Positions 40,891 to 49,891 of a stretch of DNA of 64,000 nt are shown here, in pieces (positions within the stretch are counted from its first letter, which is position 1; each line of letters starts with the position of its first letter). The stretch comes from Solimonas marina (GTDB lineage: Bacteria; Pseudomonadota; Gammaproteobacteria; Nevskiales; Nevskiaceae). The DNA is taken from positions 1 through 64,000 of the forward strand of contig NZ_JAAVXB010000004.1 in the NCBI RefSeq assembly GCF_012241385.1, in the 5' to 3' direction. The position numbers and the translations under genes are program-made. The notes beneath the pieces were generated by a model that did no database searches, was not told the origin of the DNA, and was given only the letters and a program-made list of their open reading frames with translations.

Positions 40891-42189
40891 ATGAAGACCG
40901 TCAAAAAGGTCGCGATTCTCGGCGGTGCGCGCATTCCGTTCGCCCGCCAGAACACGCAATATCAGGATGCCGGCAACGTCGAGATGTTGACCGCGGTGCT
41001 CGACGGCGTGGCCGACCGCTTCGGTCTGCGCGGCGAAGTCCTCGGCGAGGTGGCCGGCGGCGCGGTGCTCAAGCATTCGCGCGACGCCAACATCAGCCGC
41101 GAGGCGACCATGGCCTCGAGCTTGGCGCCGCAAACGCCGGCTTACGACGTGCAGCAGGCCTGCGCGACGTCGCTGGAGACGGCGATTGCGGTCGCCAACA
41201 AGATTGCACTCGGGCAGATCGAGTCCGGCATCGCCGGCGGCGTCGACTCCGCGTCGGATGCGCCGCTTGCGTTCAGTGAGCGGCTGCGCAAGCTGATCCT
41301 GCGCTTCAACCGCGCGAAGACGCGCAAGGCGCGTTTGCAGGCGCTGCTGGAGTTGCGGCCGGCGATGCTGGCGCCGTCGGTGCCGAACGTCAACGAACGG
41401 CGCACCGGCCTGTCGATGGGCGAGCACTGCGAGCTGATGGTCAAGGACTGGAAGATCACGCGTGAAGAGCAGGACGTGCTGGCCTTGGCCAGCCATCGCA
41501 ACGGCGTCGCCGCCTACGAGCGTGGCTTTTACGACGATCTGGTGGTGCCGTTCCGCGGCTTGTCGCGCGACAACAATTTGCGCGCCGACAGCTCGCTCGA
41601 AAAGCTCGGCAGGCTGAAGCCGGCCTTTGACCGGCATTCCGGTTTAGGCACGTTGACGGCCGGCAATTCGACGCCGCTGACCGACGGCGCCGCGGCGACG
41701 CTGCTCAGCTCCGAGGCCTGGGCGCAGGCGCACGGCATCGAGCCGCTGGCGTATTTCATTGATGCCGAATCGGCGGCGGTGGACTTCTATGGCCCCGACG
41801 CCGAGGGTCTGCTGATGGCGCCGGCCTACGCGGTACCGCGCCTGCTCGCGAGGAACGGGTTGAGCCTGCAGGATTTCGATTATTACGAGATCCATGAAGC
41901 CTTTGCCGGTCAGGTGCTGTGCACGCTGGCGGCCTGGGAGGATGAACGCTTTTGCCGGGAGAAGCTGGGGCTCGACGCTGCACTGGGCGGCATCGACCGT
42001 GCCAAGCTCAACGTCAACGGCGGCTCGGTTGGCCTTGGCCATCCGTTCGCGGCCACCGGTGCGCGCATTCTGGCGGCGGCGGCCAAGCAATTGGCCGAGC
42101 ATCGTGCGAAAACCGGCAAACGCGGCCGGACGCTGATCTCGATGTGCGCGGCCGGCGGGCTTGGCGTCGTTGCCATTGTGGAGGGTTGA
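40891..42189 (+). CDS. Acetyl-CoA acyltransferase (FadI-like thiolase)
   Basis: This 432-residue thiolase has the nucleophile Cys in VQQACATSLETAIAV near residue 92, the His in NVNGGSVGLGHPFAATGARI near 385, and the second Cys in MCAAGGLGV at the end. The length and the region KTRKARLQALLELRP fit the FadI branch, which cleaves 3-ketoacyl-CoA in fatty acid oxidation. No FadJ partner is adjacent, so it could also act in synthesis or in another oxidation route. The palindrome at 40837 may regulate it. Confidence 0.88.
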   Translation: MKTVKKVAILGGARIPFARQNTQYQDAGNVEMLTAVLDGVADRFGLRGEVLGEVAGGAVLKHSRDANISREATMASSLAPQTPAYDVQQACATSLETAIAVANKIALGQIESGIAGGVDSASDAPLAFSERLRKLILRFNRAKTRKARLQALLELRPAMLAPSVPNVNERRTGLSMGEHCELMVKDWKITREEQDVLALASHRNGVAAYERGFYDDLVVPFRGLSRDNNLRADSSLEKLGRLKPAFDRHSGLGTLTAGNSTPLTDGAAATLLSSEAWAQAHGIEPLAYFIDAESAAVDFYGPDAEGLLMAPAYAVPRLLARNGLSLQDFDYYEIHEAFAGQVLCTLAAWEDERFCREKLGLDAALGGIDRAKLNVNGGSVGLGHPFAATGARILAAAAKQLAEHRAKTGKRGRTLISMCAAGGLGVVAIVEG

Positions 42190-42275
42190 GCACGGGGATA
42201 TTTCCCGACGGTGGCCCGCGTGCGTTCTAATCGGCGGGTGCCGCCGTTTGCGGCATCCGTTCGATGGAGTCCCGG

Positions 42276-42734
42276 ATGAAAGCGATGATCGCGGCGCTGG
42301 CCGCGCTGTTAATGCTGTCCGCCTGCGCAATGCCTGCGCCTGCGCCCGCGCCCGCATCAGCGGGCGCCGCCCTGCATGGTGATCCTGCGCACCCGGCAGC
42401 CGCATCGGGGTGGGTGCGCACGGAGCTGTACTTCGGCATCGGTCCGGTCGGCGCGCCGGAGCGCGGCGTCAGCGAAGCCGACTGGCGGGCGTTCCTCGAC
42501 CGCGAAGTGACGCCGCGCTTTCCGAGCGGACTCAGCGTCGTCGACCTCTACGGTCAGTGGCAGGGGACGAAAGACCCCACACCGCAGCGCCTGCGCTCCA
42601 AGCTGCTGATCCTGCTCTACGAGGACACGCCGGCGCACCGCGCGGCGATCGACGCCATTCGCAGCGCATGGAAACGGCAGACCGGACAGCTGTCGGTGCT
42701 GCGTGTCACGCAGCCGGCCGAGGTGTCGTTCTAG
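42276..42734 (+). CDS. DUF3574 lipoprotein
   Basis: This 152-residue lipoprotein has the lipobox LSACA followed by a Pro/Ala-rich tether. Its domain begins WVRTELYFGIG and continues with WRAFLDREVTPRFPSGLSVVDLYGQW, the DUF3574 pattern. The function is unknown. GGAG lies before the ATG at 42276, which is therefore preferred to the ATG four codons upstream. It is convergent with lpxO. Confidence 0.8.
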   Translation: MKAMIAALAALLMLSACAMPAPAPAPASAGAALHGDPAHPAAASGWVRTELYFGIGPVGAPERGVSEADWRAFLDREVTPRFPSGLSVVDLYGQWQGTKDPTPQRLRSKLLILLYEDTPAHRAAIDAIRSAWKRQTGQLSVLRVTQPAEVSF

Positions 42735-42818
42735 GGCCTGTTGGCGTTGACAGGCCGGAGTCCGCTGCAATGGTCGCGTCGCATCGGCGTGGCTGCCGGT
42801 GGCGGCTCGCCCCGGGCG

Positions 42819-43748
42819 TCAAGGGTGCAGCGGCGGTAGAAAGATCCACGCGGCGAAGGCCGCCATGGCCACATATTTGAGCGCGTAATAGCCGCGCTTG
42901 CTGCGGTCCTTCATCCACTTGCCGGCGCGGCGGATGCTGTAGATGTAGGCGAACAGATGGTTGAACGCGCCGAGCTTTTCTTCGGGCAGGTTGCGGGAGG
43001 CCGCCGCCGCGACCATCACGCGACCGAAGGCGTGATTGACGGCGCGCGAGATCGGGCCTTTCATCGGCCGCTCGATGTCGCAGAACAGGATGATGCGGTA
43101 TTGGTCGGTGTCATTCTTCGCCGAGTGCACATAGGTCTCGTCGAAGACCACGTCCTGCCCATCGCGCCAAGCGTATTTGTTGCCGTCGACCCAGATCGCG
43201 CAGTCGTCCGAATTCGGCGTGACCAGGCCGAGGTGATAGCGCAGGCTGCCGGCGAACGGGTCACGGTGCTCGCCCAGATTGCTGTGCGGCTGCAGCACCG
43301 TGAACATCGCCGCCTTCACCGACGGCGTCTGCCGCAGCAGTTCGATGGTGCGCGGACAGGCCTGCAGCGCCGACGGCAGGTAGTCGCGGTACCACTTCAG
43401 GTAGAAGCGCGTCCAACCCTTGCGGAAGAAGGAATTGAAGGCGAGGTCGTTGGTCTTGTCGGACTGGCGGATCAGGCCGCGACCGTAAAGCTGCTGGGCT
43501 TCGTCACGAATGATTTCCCAGTTGTCGCGCAGCAGCTTGAGTTCCGGAAATTCGTCGACCTTCAGGATCGGCGTGTTGGGCACTGCCGAGCGGGCATAGA
43601 CGAACACGTTGTACGGCGCCATGAACGTCGAGTGATCGGTGAGCTGACGCTTGAACCGATGGCGCACGCGACCGCGGAAATGAATGTAGATCGCCGAGCT
43701 GAGGAACATCGCGACGACGGCGATCTTGATCCAGGTAGACAGGTCCAT
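42819..43748 (-). CDS. lpxO: LpxO-like lipid A hydroxylase
   Basis: This 309-residue Fe(II)/2-oxoglutarate-dependent oxygenase is of the aspartyl/asparaginyl hydroxylase family. It closely matches LpxO, which 2-hydroxylates a secondary acyl chain of lipid A at the inner membrane. An N-terminal membrane helix is followed by HFRGRVRHRFKRQLTDHSTFMAPYN. The iron motif is HRDPFAGSLRYHLGL near residue 165, and VVFDETYVHSAKN supplies the second His. GGAGG precedes the ATG at 43748; an upstream GTG would add six residues. Confidence 0.88.
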   Translation of the reverse strand: MDLSTWIKIAVVAMFLSSAIYIHFRGRVRHRFKRQLTDHSTFMAPYNVFVYARSAVPNTPILKVDEFPELKLLRDNWEIIRDEAQQLYGRGLIRQSDKTNDLAFNSFFRKGWTRFYLKWYRDYLPSALQACPRTIELLRQTPSVKAAMFTVLQPHSNLGEHRDPFAGSLRYHLGLVTPNSDDCAIWVDGNKYAWRDGQDVVFDETYVHSAKNDTDQYRIILFCDIERPMKGPISRAVNHAFGRVMVAAAASRNLPEEKLGAFNHLFAYIYSIRRAGKWMKDRSKRGYYALKYVAMAAFAAWIFLPPLHP

Positions 43749-43787
43749 GCGGCCTCCAGATGTCACAGGGCGCGCATTCTAACTCCG

Positions 43788-43809
43788 AATGTTAATTGTT
43801 GGTAACATT
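43788..43809. promoter_or_regulatory. AT-rich inverted repeat upstream of lpxO
   Basis: AATGTTA at 43788-43794 and TAACATT at 43803-43809 are perfect 7-base arms around 8 bases, followed by ATTAATTAG. The site is about 40 bases upstream of the lpxO start, in an AT-rich island, and could be an operator or part of the promoter. Confidence 0.45.
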
Positions 43810-43863
43810 AATTAGTCGAATTCATACAGTCGGCGTTAAGTTTGAAAACCTTTCAGTAAGCTT

Positions 43864-45381
43864 TCAGTCGCGCGGTCGCTGGCTGAACGCCTCAAGACGC
43901 AGCCCGTGCCAGGCGATGGCAAGCAGGCGGAATGCCCGAGTCCACAGTCCTCGGCCGTATAACGCGTCGACGAAGCGCTGAAAGCGGCGCAGCTTCTCAT
44001 CGGTGTACGGGTACCAGTTGGCCTCGATCTTGGCCCCGCCCTGGTCGATCAGCACTGCTTTGCTGCGGGTGAAGCCCAGCAAGCCTTCCGGACCGCGCAG
44101 CTTGCCGAAGCCGCTTTTCTTGGCGCCGCCGAACGGCAGCCCCGGATTGCCCTCGCTCATGTTGACGTTGTTGATCGAGACGCCGCCGACTTCGAGTGCC
44201 GCGGCGACCCGTCGTGCGCGCGCCTGATCGGCGCTGAAGACACTGGCGCACAGACCGTAGTCGGTGCCGTTGGCCAGACGGATCGCCTCGGCCTCGTCGC
44301 CGAAACGCATGACTGGCAGCACCGGACCAAAGGTTTCGTCGGTCCAGACGCGCATCTGCGAGGTGACGTGATCGAGGATGACCGGCTCGACGATCAGCGA
44401 GTCGCGGTCGGGGATACGGCCATGGCGCAGGCGGGCGCCGAGCTGCAGCGCCTCCTCGATGTGGGCGATGACCTTGTCGCGCTGGAACGATGCGGTCATG
44501 CGGCCGATGTCGGCGTCGCCGCGGTCGTCAGTGCCGATCACCAGGCGGCTGGCTTCGCGGACCAGGTCGTCGACGAAGGCGTCATGAATGCGCTCGTGCA
44601 CGAGCAGGCGCTCGACCGCACTGCACGATTGACCGGCATTGGTGAACGCGCCCCACAGGGCGCCGGCGACGGCACGCGGCGTGTGCGCGTCGTCGAAGAC
44701 GATCATCGGGTCCTTGCCGCCCAGTTCCAGTTCGACCGGAATCAGTTGCTGCGCCGCCTGCGCCATGATGCGGGCGCCGGTCGCGCCGCTACCGGTGAAG
44801 AAGATCTTGGCCGGCCCAGCATCGATCAGCGCGCGACCCATGGCGCCGTCGCCGTAGGCAACATGGACGAGATCATTGAGCAAGGGCGATACGCCGACGA
44901 AGCGTTCGATCAGGCCGACGCAGGGCGCGTGCTCCGAAGGTTTGTAGACGATGGCATTGCCGCAGGCGACGGCGGCGGCGATCGCCGTGATGGCGTTGTG
45001 AAACGGGTAGTTCCACGGGCAGATCACCAGCACCACGCCGAGTGCCTCATGCCAGAGTTCGGAGCGCTTGCCGAGCAGCGTAATCGGCGTCGGGACTTTC
45101 TGCGGTGCCAGCAGGCGTGTCGCGTTGCCTTCCAGCCAGTGAATCCAGTCGACGGCGCCGATGATCTCGGCAATCAGGGCATCGGTGTGGCACTTGCCGA
45201 CATCGCGCATGACAGCGTCGATCGCCTCATCCCGATGGTCGAGAATCTCCTGCTTGAGCGTACGCAGCGCAGCCAGGCGTGCATCAAGATCGGTCTGGCG
45301 GTGCCGAGCATAGCCGGCTCGCGCTGTCGTGAAGATTTGCGCGGCGACGTGCCGGGGCTCGGTCGGGGTGGCGGCGTCCAT
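43864..45381 (-). CDS. NAD(P)-dependent aldehyde dehydrogenase (coniferyl-type)
   Basis: This 505-residue aldehyde dehydrogenase has the nucleotide/active-site set VICPWNYPFHNAI, FTGSGATGARI, the Glu in VELELGGKDPMIV near residue 220, and the nucleophile Cys in NAGQSCSAVERLLV near 254. The best match is the coniferyl-aldehyde dehydrogenase subfamily, which oxidises varied long or aromatic aldehydes, so the physiological substrate is open. The gene lies upstream of lpxO on the same strand, with an AT-rich gap between them. Confidence 0.92.
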   Translation of the reverse strand: MDAATPTEPRHVAAQIFTTARAGYARHRQTDLDARLAALRTLKQEILDHRDEAIDAVMRDVGKCHTDALIAEIIGAVDWIHWLEGNATRLLAPQKVPTPITLLGKRSELWHEALGVVLVICPWNYPFHNAITAIAAAVACGNAIVYKPSEHAPCVGLIERFVGVSPLLNDLVHVAYGDGAMGRALIDAGPAKIFFTGSGATGARIMAQAAQQLIPVELELGGKDPMIVFDDAHTPRAVAGALWGAFTNAGQSCSAVERLLVHERIHDAFVDDLVREASRLVIGTDDRGDADIGRMTASFQRDKVIAHIEEALQLGARLRHGRIPDRDSLIVEPVILDHVTSQMRVWTDETFGPVLPVMRFGDEAEAIRLANGTDYGLCASVFSADQARARRVAAALEVGGVSINNVNMSEGNPGLPFGGAKKSGFGKLRGPEGLLGFTRSKAVLIDQGGAKIEANWYPYTDEKLRRFQRFVDALYGRGLWTRAFRLLAIAWHGLRLEAFSQRPRD

Positions 45382-45467
45382 GGCGGCTCGGGTTCGATGG
45401 GAACTGCCGCATGATGCCGAACAGACGCCTGTCAGCCTTGACCGATCGCGCCACTACGTCTGCCGGA

Positions 45468-45500
45468 GCCGCCCGGTGCCACAGGGTGGCACCGGGCGGC
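45468..45500 (-). terminator. Strong hairpin after the two-repeat lipoprotein gene
   Basis: A perfect 15-base stem, GCCGCCCGGTGCCAC with its complement at 45486-45500, has a 3-base loop. It starts five bases after the lipoprotein stop on the minus strand. No T run follows, as with the hairpin at 38197. Confidence 0.6.
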
Positions 45501-45505
45501 CAGCC

Positions 45506-47311
45506 TTACTCGAAGGTGTCGATGCGGAATTCGCTCGACGCGTCGGGCATATTGCGCAGCTCGTCGATCAGATATTTTTTTGTCCCGTCGGCGCTATAGA
45601 AGACGAAGCGCGGGTCGCGCAAATAACGCGTGCCCGCCACGGTGGCCGGCGGCACGCTGCGGGTCGATTGCAGATTCAGATACGTGCTGTCGAACAGGCT
45701 GACATAGCCGTTGCAGTCGTCGCCGTAGTCGTAACCGTAGCTGCATCCGGCGGAGTACTGCACCAGTGCGATTTCCTTCTTCGCACCGGTCTGGTCTAGC
45801 GACACGATTCGTGGCCCATAGCTGCTGCTATTGAGCGTCAGCGAGCCGGTGTAGATCATGTCCCGGCTCTGTACGGTCGACGAGCGGAACACGTTGCCAC
45901 AGGCTGTGTAGATGCTCGTTCCCTCTTGAGAGAACCAGAGGTTGCCGCACATCGCGTAGTCGCCGTGATAGGGCGAGTCATACAGTTCTTTCAGCGGAAC
46001 CGAACGGGCGTCGAACTTGGCGATATCGCTCGGCGACAGCCCATTGTCGGCCGTATAGATGTAGTCGCCGGAAGGATGCAGGCGGCCAAGCGTGCCGGCG
46101 TAGATCGAGGCGTAGCTGCTCAGACTTTCGACGTTGGTGGCGATTGCGACGGAATGAATCGAGGCCCATTGATCGCGTGTCGGGAAGGCATGTACGTAAC
46201 CGCGCCCGTCGAGAACGAGATCGAGGACTTCGGCCGAAACATCAAGTTCGCGCGTGGCCCCGGCAGCACCGATCTTGGTCAGATCGACAACGGTGATCTT
46301 GCCGTCGTGGCCAACGGCAGCCTGCTTGCCGTCCGGGCCGACGGACACGGCGGTCGGAATCTTGTTGAGTGCCTGCTGCTGCTCCGTGCCGCTCGTGACG
46401 TCGTATACGTAGAGGGCATTGCTCGGATAACTGGAGACCATAACGATGGCATTCAAAGCATCGCTGTACTCCGCGTCGATGACGTCATGCGTCAGGGGCT
46501 GTGTGGCGTCGATCGTGACCGGCGGCTGCGAGACCGTTGTTTCCGTCACGGTGTAGCTGACGTCAACGGTCGCAGGGCTGCCGTTGACTGGCTGGGTGCA
46601 GGCGGCGTCATAGCAGGCGGTTACCGTCACGGTATCTTCGTGAACGCCGGCGCTGAGGCTGCCGGGGTCCCGGAATGTGATCGTGAGCGTCTCACTATCG
46701 GTCGTCGTCGCAGGCAGGCTGACCGACGCGATGCCGTCCTGTGTCGACGTGGCCTTCGTGTAGACCGTGCTCTGTGCCCATGGCAATGAGACACTGACGG
46801 ATGCCTGTGGTGCACCGTCTCCGGTCGAGGCTGACGCGGTGACCACGTTCGGCGAGAGCTGTAACGCCGTGGCCGGGCTGTTCGTGACGGTATAGGTGAC
46901 GGTTACGATGGCGGGGCTGTTGTCGACGTACCGCTCGCAGCTTTCGTCGTAGCACGCCAGTACGGTGACGGTATCGGTATACGTGCCGGCCGGCAGTGTC
47001 GAAGGATCGCGCAGGCTGATGTCCAGCTCGCCGCTCGTCGCGCCGGTCTGGTTGAGGGTTGCGTAGTTGATGCCCCTCGTCGTGTAGTTGACGCCGGCAT
47101 AGACGTCCGTGTCCGCAGCGCCCGGCAGCGAGATGGTCGTGATCAATATCGGTGCCGCCTGTCCGGCACCCGCCGACGCGGACAGGGCGTTCGTTCCAAG
47201 CTGCAGCGAAACGTTACCGCCTTTGCCGCCTCCGCCGCCGCCACAGGCTGCAAGCACGGCGCACAGCAAAACCGGCAGCGCGCGGCTGCCGAGCATCGAT
47301 TTGATATTCAT
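45506..47311 (-). CDS. Lipoprotein with two tandem Ig-like repeats and a propeller-like domain
   Basis: This 601-residue lipoprotein has the lipobox LAACGG followed by a Gly-rich tether. Two beta-sandwich repeats of about 110 residues follow, each ending in a disulfide-like pair: ACYDESCERYVDNSPA and ACYDAACTQPVNGSPA. The C-terminal half has repeated short strands (IVMVSSYPSNALYVYDV, AVSVGPDGKQAAVGHDGKI), like a WD40/YVTN beta-propeller. The start at 47311 is fixed by the lipobox. The role is unknown; binding at the cell surface is a guess. Confidence 0.75.
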   Translation of the reverse strand: MNIKSMLGSRALPVLLCAVLAACGGGGGGKGGNVSLQLGTNALSASAGAGQAAPILITTISLPGAADTDVYAGVNYTTRGINYATLNQTGATSGELDISLRDPSTLPAGTYTDTVTVLACYDESCERYVDNSPAIVTVTYTVTNSPATALQLSPNVVTASASTGDGAPQASVSVSLPWAQSTVYTKATSTQDGIASVSLPATTTDSETLTITFRDPGSLSAGVHEDTVTVTACYDAACTQPVNGSPATVDVSYTVTETTVSQPPVTIDATQPLTHDVIDAEYSDALNAIVMVSSYPSNALYVYDVTSGTEQQQALNKIPTAVSVGPDGKQAAVGHDGKITVVDLTKIGAAGATRELDVSAEVLDLVLDGRGYVHAFPTRDQWASIHSVAIATNVESLSSYASIYAGTLGRLHPSGDYIYTADNGLSPSDIAKFDARSVPLKELYDSPYHGDYAMCGNLWFSQEGTSIYTACGNVFRSSTVQSRDMIYTGSLTLNSSSYGPRIVSLDQTGAKKEIALVQYSAGCSYGYDYGDDCNGYVSLFDSTYLNLQSTRSVPPATVAGTRYLRDPRFVFYSADGTKKYLIDELRNMPDASSEFRIDTFE

Positions 47312-47400
47312 GGTTCCCTGATACTGATGACGATCCCCACCGGCAAAGGTAAGGGATGGCAAGCTCGGAAACCAGAAGCCGCCGGTGGTCTTTTGTGACC

Positions 47401-48138
47401 TTAGTCCCAATCTCCCCACAGCGCTTGCAGCGCGGCGAGTGCGGCGACACCGGCGGTTTCGGTGCGCAGGACGCGCGGCCCCATGCGGATGCCGGTAAAA
47501 CCCCCGGCGTGCGCGCGGCGTAGCTCGGCGTCGTCGAGTCCCCCTTCAGGGCCGACCAGGAGTGTCAGTGGACCGTTCGGCGGCGATAAGCTGCGCAGGC
47601 CTTGTGCGGCCAGCGGATCGAGCGTCACGGCCAGGCCGGCGCGATCGCGGGTGTCGAGCCAGCCGGGCAGGGGAGCGATGGCGGCCAGCGCCGGCATGCG
47701 GGTGCGGCCGGACTGCTCGCAGGCCGAGACGATCACGCCGCGCCAGTGTTCGAGCTTTTTCTCCCAGCGTTCGGCGTCGAGCTTGACGACGCTGCGCTGC
47801 GACAGCAGCGGCACGATGCGCGTGACGCCCAGCTCGACGGCCTTCTGCAGCGTGTAGTCCATGCGATCGCCCTTGGACACGCACTGCGCGAGCGTCAGGT
47901 CCAGCGGCGATTCGCGATCGACATCGATCGCCGGTCCGAGGCGGGCGACGGCTTCGCGCTTGCCGACATCGACGAGTTCGGCGGGGTATTCGCGGCCAGA
48001 GCCGTCGAAGGCGACGAAGTTTTCGCCGGGGCGCAGGCGCAGCACCTGAATCAGGTGGCGGAACGCGGTGTCCGGCAGGCGCACGGTGGCGTCGTCGGCC
48101 AGTGCGAGATGTTCGAAATAAATGCGGGGTGCGGCCAT
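47401..48138 (-). CDS. rsmE: 16S rRNA m3U1498 methyltransferase RsmE
   Basis: RsmE methylates U1498 of 16S rRNA. The 245-residue protein has an N-terminal PUA-like domain (RIYFEHLAL, then HLIQVLRLRPGENFVAFDG) and a C-terminal SPOUT knot with LLVGPEGGLDDAE and GPRVLRTETAGVAAL. In E. coli rsmE neighbours gshB; here the two are separated by about 45 kb. It diverges from the efflux operon. Confidence 0.95.
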   Translation of the reverse strand: MAAPRIYFEHLALADDATVRLPDTAFRHLIQVLRLRPGENFVAFDGSGREYPAELVDVGKREAVARLGPAIDVDRESPLDLTLAQCVSKGDRMDYTLQKAVELGVTRIVPLLSQRSVVKLDAERWEKKLEHWRGVIVSACEQSGRTRMPALAAIAPLPGWLDTRDRAGLAVTLDPLAAQGLRSLSPPNGPLTLLVGPEGGLDDAELRRAHAGGFTGIRMGPRVLRTETAGVAALAALQALWGDWD

Positions 48139-48238
48139 GGCGCGAAGGATACGACGGCCGCGACCGTCACGGGGCAGCGTCGTTCATCGACGCCGCGGTC
48201 GGGCTCCGGTAGGCTCCGCAAAAAAGCACAGACATTGG

Positions 48239-49891
48239 ATGGTCGTGACGACGATCGACAGGGGATCTTCGCGATCGGCACCGCAGCCGGCGCCGGTTGC
48301 GGCGCCACCCGCCGCAGCGTCCAAGCCGCTGACGTACTCAGCGGCCTGTGTCGGCATCTCGTTGTTGCTCGGCATCATGCAAGGCCTGGGCGTCAACATG
48401 GTCAGCGCCAACCTGCCGTATATCCAGGGCTCGCTCGGCAGCGACCAGATCGAAGCGAGCTGGCTGGTCACGGTCTACATGATGACCAACGTCGCGATGG
48501 CGCCACTGCTGATCAAGTTTCGCAACCAATATGGTCTGCGATTGTTCGCCGATCTCGCGCTGTCCTTGTTCATCGTCGTCACCGCCGCGCACTTGCTGAC
48601 CAACGATCTGCGCACGGCGCTGGCCATGCGTGCGGCACTCGGCATCGCCGCTGCGCCACTGACGTCGCTGGCCTTGTTGTACATGATCGAAGCATTCCCG
48701 CCGAGTCGCCTGACCATGGCGCTGCCATTGGGGCTGACGGCCACGCAGATCTCGATTCCGCTGGCGCGCATCTTTCCGATCGATCTGCTGCAGATCGATC
48801 AGTGGCATGGCATCTATCTGGTCGAGCTGGGGCTCGGTTTGATGGCGCTGGCGTCGGTCAACCTGCTGCGCCTGCCGCCGCGGCCGATGTTTCCGTCCTT
48901 CGATCGGCTCGATGTCATCGTCTTTCCATTGTTCGCCGGCGGCATGGCCATGCTTTGCGCGGTGCTGAGCCAGGGCAGCACGCTGTGGTGGACCGAGCGC
49001 GCCTGGCTCGGCTGGTGCCTGGCCGGTGCCATCGCCTGTCTGTTCACGGCGGCGATCATCGAGCTGCGCCGTTCGCGGCCGATGCTCGACTACCGCTGGC
49101 TGACGTCGACCTACATGTTGCGTTTCTTTTCCTCGATTCTGCTGTTTCGCATCGTGCTGTCGGAGCAGACCAGTGGCGCCGTCGGCCTGCTGACGACGCT
49201 GGGCATGTACAACGAGCAGGAGCATCTGCTGTTCGGGTTCGTGCTGCTGGCGACCATCGCCGGTTCGCTCACGGTGATGTGGTTCATGACCCACGATCGC
49301 CTGCGCTACGTGTTGATCTTCGCGTTGTTGTTGATCATCGTCGCGGCACTTTCAGACGCCGGTTCGACCAACCTCGTGCGGCCGATGAATTTCTATCTGA
49401 CGCAGACGGCGATCGGCTATGCCAGCGCGCTGTTTCTACCGGCGGCGATGTTCTTTGGCATCACGCAGGCATTCGCGCGCGGTCCAGCCTATCTCGTCAG
49501 CTTCTCCGCCATCTTCAGTATCGGCAACAACGTCGGCGGCCTGGCCGGCTCGGCGTTGGTGCGCAGCTTCGTGACCTGGCGCGAGAAGTTTCACTCCAAT
49601 CATCTGGTCGGCGACATGAATCTTGGCGATCCGGAGGTCGCGCAGCGCGTGCACCAGCTCAGCGGCGCGTTCGCGCCGAGCGTGAGCGACACCACCTTGC
49701 GCTCGGCCGAAGGCGCGGCGCAGCTGTCGGCGCAGGCATCTCGCGAATCCTATGTGCTGGCCTACAACGATGCGTTCATCCTGATCGCGTGCATTGCCGC
49801 GGTCGTCCTGATCTGGTTTACCTATCTGACCTTCCGCGCACATCGCGACAGCACGCGTAACGCGCCGATGCCCGGTACCGCACGCTCATGA
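48239..49891 (+). CDS. emrB: EmrB-type MFS drug exporter
   Basis: This 550-residue inner-membrane protein is of the DHA2 family, with about 14 hydrophobic helices. N-terminal features include GLGVNMVSANLPYIQGSLG and ASWLVTVYMMTNVAMAPL. A C-terminal periplasmic loop precedes the last helix. The ATG at 48239 follows a Lys-rich codon run; Mets further upstream lie in unlikely sequence. It is the first gene of an operon with a membrane fusion protein and an outer membrane factor, a complete tripartite pump. The substrates are unknown. Confidence 0.85.
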   Translation: MVVTTIDRGSSRSAPQPAPVAAPPAAASKPLTYSAACVGISLLLGIMQGLGVNMVSANLPYIQGSLGSDQIEASWLVTVYMMTNVAMAPLLIKFRNQYGLRLFADLALSLFIVVTAAHLLTNDLRTALAMRAALGIAAAPLTSLALLYMIEAFPPSRLTMALPLGLTATQISIPLARIFPIDLLQIDQWHGIYLVELGLGLMALASVNLLRLPPRPMFPSFDRLDVIVFPLFAGGMAMLCAVLSQGSTLWWTERAWLGWCLAGAIACLFTAAIIELRRSRPMLDYRWLTSTYMLRFFSSILLFRIVLSEQTSGAVGLLTTLGMYNEQEHLLFGFVLLATIAGSLTVMWFMTHDRLRYVLIFALLLIIVAALSDAGSTNLVRPMNFYLTQTAIGYASALFLPAAMFFGITQAFARGPAYLVSFSAIFSIGNNVGGLAGSALVRSFVTWREKFHSNHLVGDMNLGDPEVAQRVHQLSGAFAPSVSDTTLRSAEGAAQLSAQASRESYVLAYNDAFILIACIAAVVLIWFTYLTFRAHRDSTRNAPMPGTARS

